From Bacteroidales bacterium (GTDB taxonomy: Bacteria > Bacteroidota > Bacteroidia > Bacteroidales > UBA12170): a DNA stretch of 41,318 nt. A model generated the notes under the pieces. It was given only the letters and a program-made list of their open reading frames with translations, did not search any database and was not told where the DNA came from. Location of the stretch: positions 1-41,318 of the forward strand of contig JAQIBR010000226.1 of NCBI GenBank assembly GCA_027858955.1. The letters are read 5' to 3'. Position numbers and translations under genes: made by a program. This document shows, piece after piece, positions 40,738 through 41,318 of the stretch; within the stretch, counting starts at the first letter, position 1, and each line of letters starts with the position of its first letter.

Positions 40738-40769
40738 CTTGACAATATGATATTTATACATTACTTTTG
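40738..40769 (+). promoter_or_regulatory. Promoter of the membrane protein/XRE pair
   Basis: CTTG (40738-40741), a 20-base spacer and TACTTTTG (40762-40769) fit the -33/-7 consensus, 27 bases upstream of the ATG at 40797. Confidence 0.65.
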
Positions 40770-40796
40770 CATTCTAAATCCCTTAAACATTTAATT

Positions 40797-41273
40797 ATGA
40801 AAACAAATTATTTACTTCCAAATCAGTTTAAAAAAATAGGTTGGATAATATTTATCCCCGTCACTTTACTCGGTTTATTATGGTTAATATTTGAGTTTGA
40901 ACCAGAATCCTTCGATATCAAAACAATTGCCCTGTTTAATGATGAGTTTTTAGACAGTATCCAATTTTTTGCGATTATTGAGAACAATATTGTGGATGAG
41001 TTATTGGGGATTCTTATTATAATCAGTGGAATTTTTATAGCTTTTTCGAAAGAAAAAACCGAAGATGAATTTATCTCCAAAATCAGACTTGAATCGCTAG
41101 TTTGGGCAACCTATTTAAATTATGCCATCTTGATTCTTGCCTTTGTATTCATATACAGTTTGTCCTTCTTTTGGGTATTAGTGATTAATATGTTTACGGT
41201 ACTTATCTTTTTTATTATTCGATATAATTGGGTGCTTTATAAATCAAGAAAGGTGTTGGTCGATGAAAAATAG
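40797..41273 (+). CDS. Hypothetical four-helix membrane protein
   Basis: A 158-residue membrane protein from ATG 40797; a longer reading from TTG 40767 would begin inside the promoter. Four hydrophobic segments are visible: IGWIIFIPVTLLGLLWLIF, ELLGILIIISGIFIAF, LNYAILILAFVFIYSL and FFWVLVINMFTVLIFFII. A charged loop (SKEKTEDEFISKIRLES) separates helices 2 and 3. The stop overlaps the start of an XRE-type regulator by 11 bases. Small membrane protein plus XRE pairs of this layout are frequent in this phylum, but I do not know the function. Confidence 0.78.
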   Translation: MKTNYLLPNQFKKIGWIIFIPVTLLGLLWLIFEFEPESFDIKTIALFNDEFLDSIQFFAIIENNIVDELLGILIIISGIFIAFSKEKTEDEFISKIRLESLVWATYLNYAILILAFVFIYSLSFFWVLVINMFTVLIFFIIRYNWVLYKSRKVLVDEK

Positions 41274-41318
41274 TATCAAAGTAGAAAGGGCAAAAATGAA
41301 TATCACACAGGCTCAATT
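41263..41318 (+). CDS. XRE-type helix-turn-helix regulator, 5' end only
   Basis: ATG at 41263 reads MKNSIKVERAKMNITQAQ to the window edge. This is the opening of small XRE/Cro-type regulators (MKNxIKxxRAxxNxTQxxLA). It overlaps the end of the membrane protein gene in another frame, so the two are probably translationally coupled. Confidence 0.7.
   Translation, partial: MKNSIKVERAKMNITQAQ

Noticed and set aside
1-41318. tRNA or rRNA genes
   Set aside because: I scanned for the TTCGAATCC-type T-arm with a matching acceptor stem and for conserved rRNA stretches and found none; a covariance search would be more sensitive.

Overview
The window looks like a chromosomal segment of a low-GC, probably anaerobic or facultatively anaerobic Bacteroidota (Bacteroidales/Marinilabiliales-like). 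Supporting signs are a complete Rnf operon, FecI-type sigma/FecR/STN genes, CarboxypepD_reg-like proteins, several TAnnTTTG -7 promoter boxes, DUF3127, a Tricorn-type S41 peptidase, a TPR histidine kinase, and the order zapB-like - zapA - 6S RNA - rny. The taxonomic placement is inferred from gene families only.

Layout. 1-1270 is an insertion and decay zone: the C-terminal tail of an IS630-type transposase abuts the N-terminal half of a second, oppositely oriented transposase, followed by a wrecked hydF ([FeFe]-hydrogenase maturation GTPase). 1465-3979 holds an SDR oxidoreductase and, convergent to it, a small unknown gene plus a phosphomannomutase/phosphoglucomutase. 4040-8170 is the accessory heart of the window: a dead group II intron 3' end whose domain V is interrupted by a small palindrome, then a two-gene minus-strand unit. 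The first gene encodes an 890-residue fusion of a TM0106/Cas4-like RecB module, a DEDDy RNase H-like exonuclease and an IS66-type DDE transposase. The second encodes a BRO-N/DinD-like protein. The pair is bracketed by a candidate 12/14 imperfect inverted repeat.

8895-13941 is rnfBCDGEA, closed by a good terminator. 14407-18873 contains two paralogous CarboxypepD_reg-like envelope proteins flanking an ECF sigma factor and a FecR anti-sigma factor; the second paralogue has an STN domain but no TonB receptor. 18975-20886 (minus) is a TPR histidine kinase whose signal peptide is out of frame by one base because of an A10 run just after the start codon. sucC (minus) follows, then a Tricorn-like protease, an HMA-AraC regulator and an HMA metallochaperone (plus).

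27112-34340 is a run of minus-strand genes: DUF3127, aat, an LTA-synthase-like enzyme, rny, 6S RNA, zapA, a coiled-coil zapB-like gene and an ABC exporter pair. 34735-37509 (plus) is aconitase and an Rrf2 regulator with three clustered cysteines. 37573-39858 (minus) is an HU / HU-TM-LysM / M48 lipoprotein operon. The right end has a degraded fragment, a 24-bp tandem array with an inverted diverged copy upstream, and the start of a membrane protein/XRE regulator pair.

At least six intergenic regions carry the same class of imperfect palindrome built of short CACGAA/GCAAAG/CACTAA words. No tRNA, rRNA or CRISPR array was recognised.
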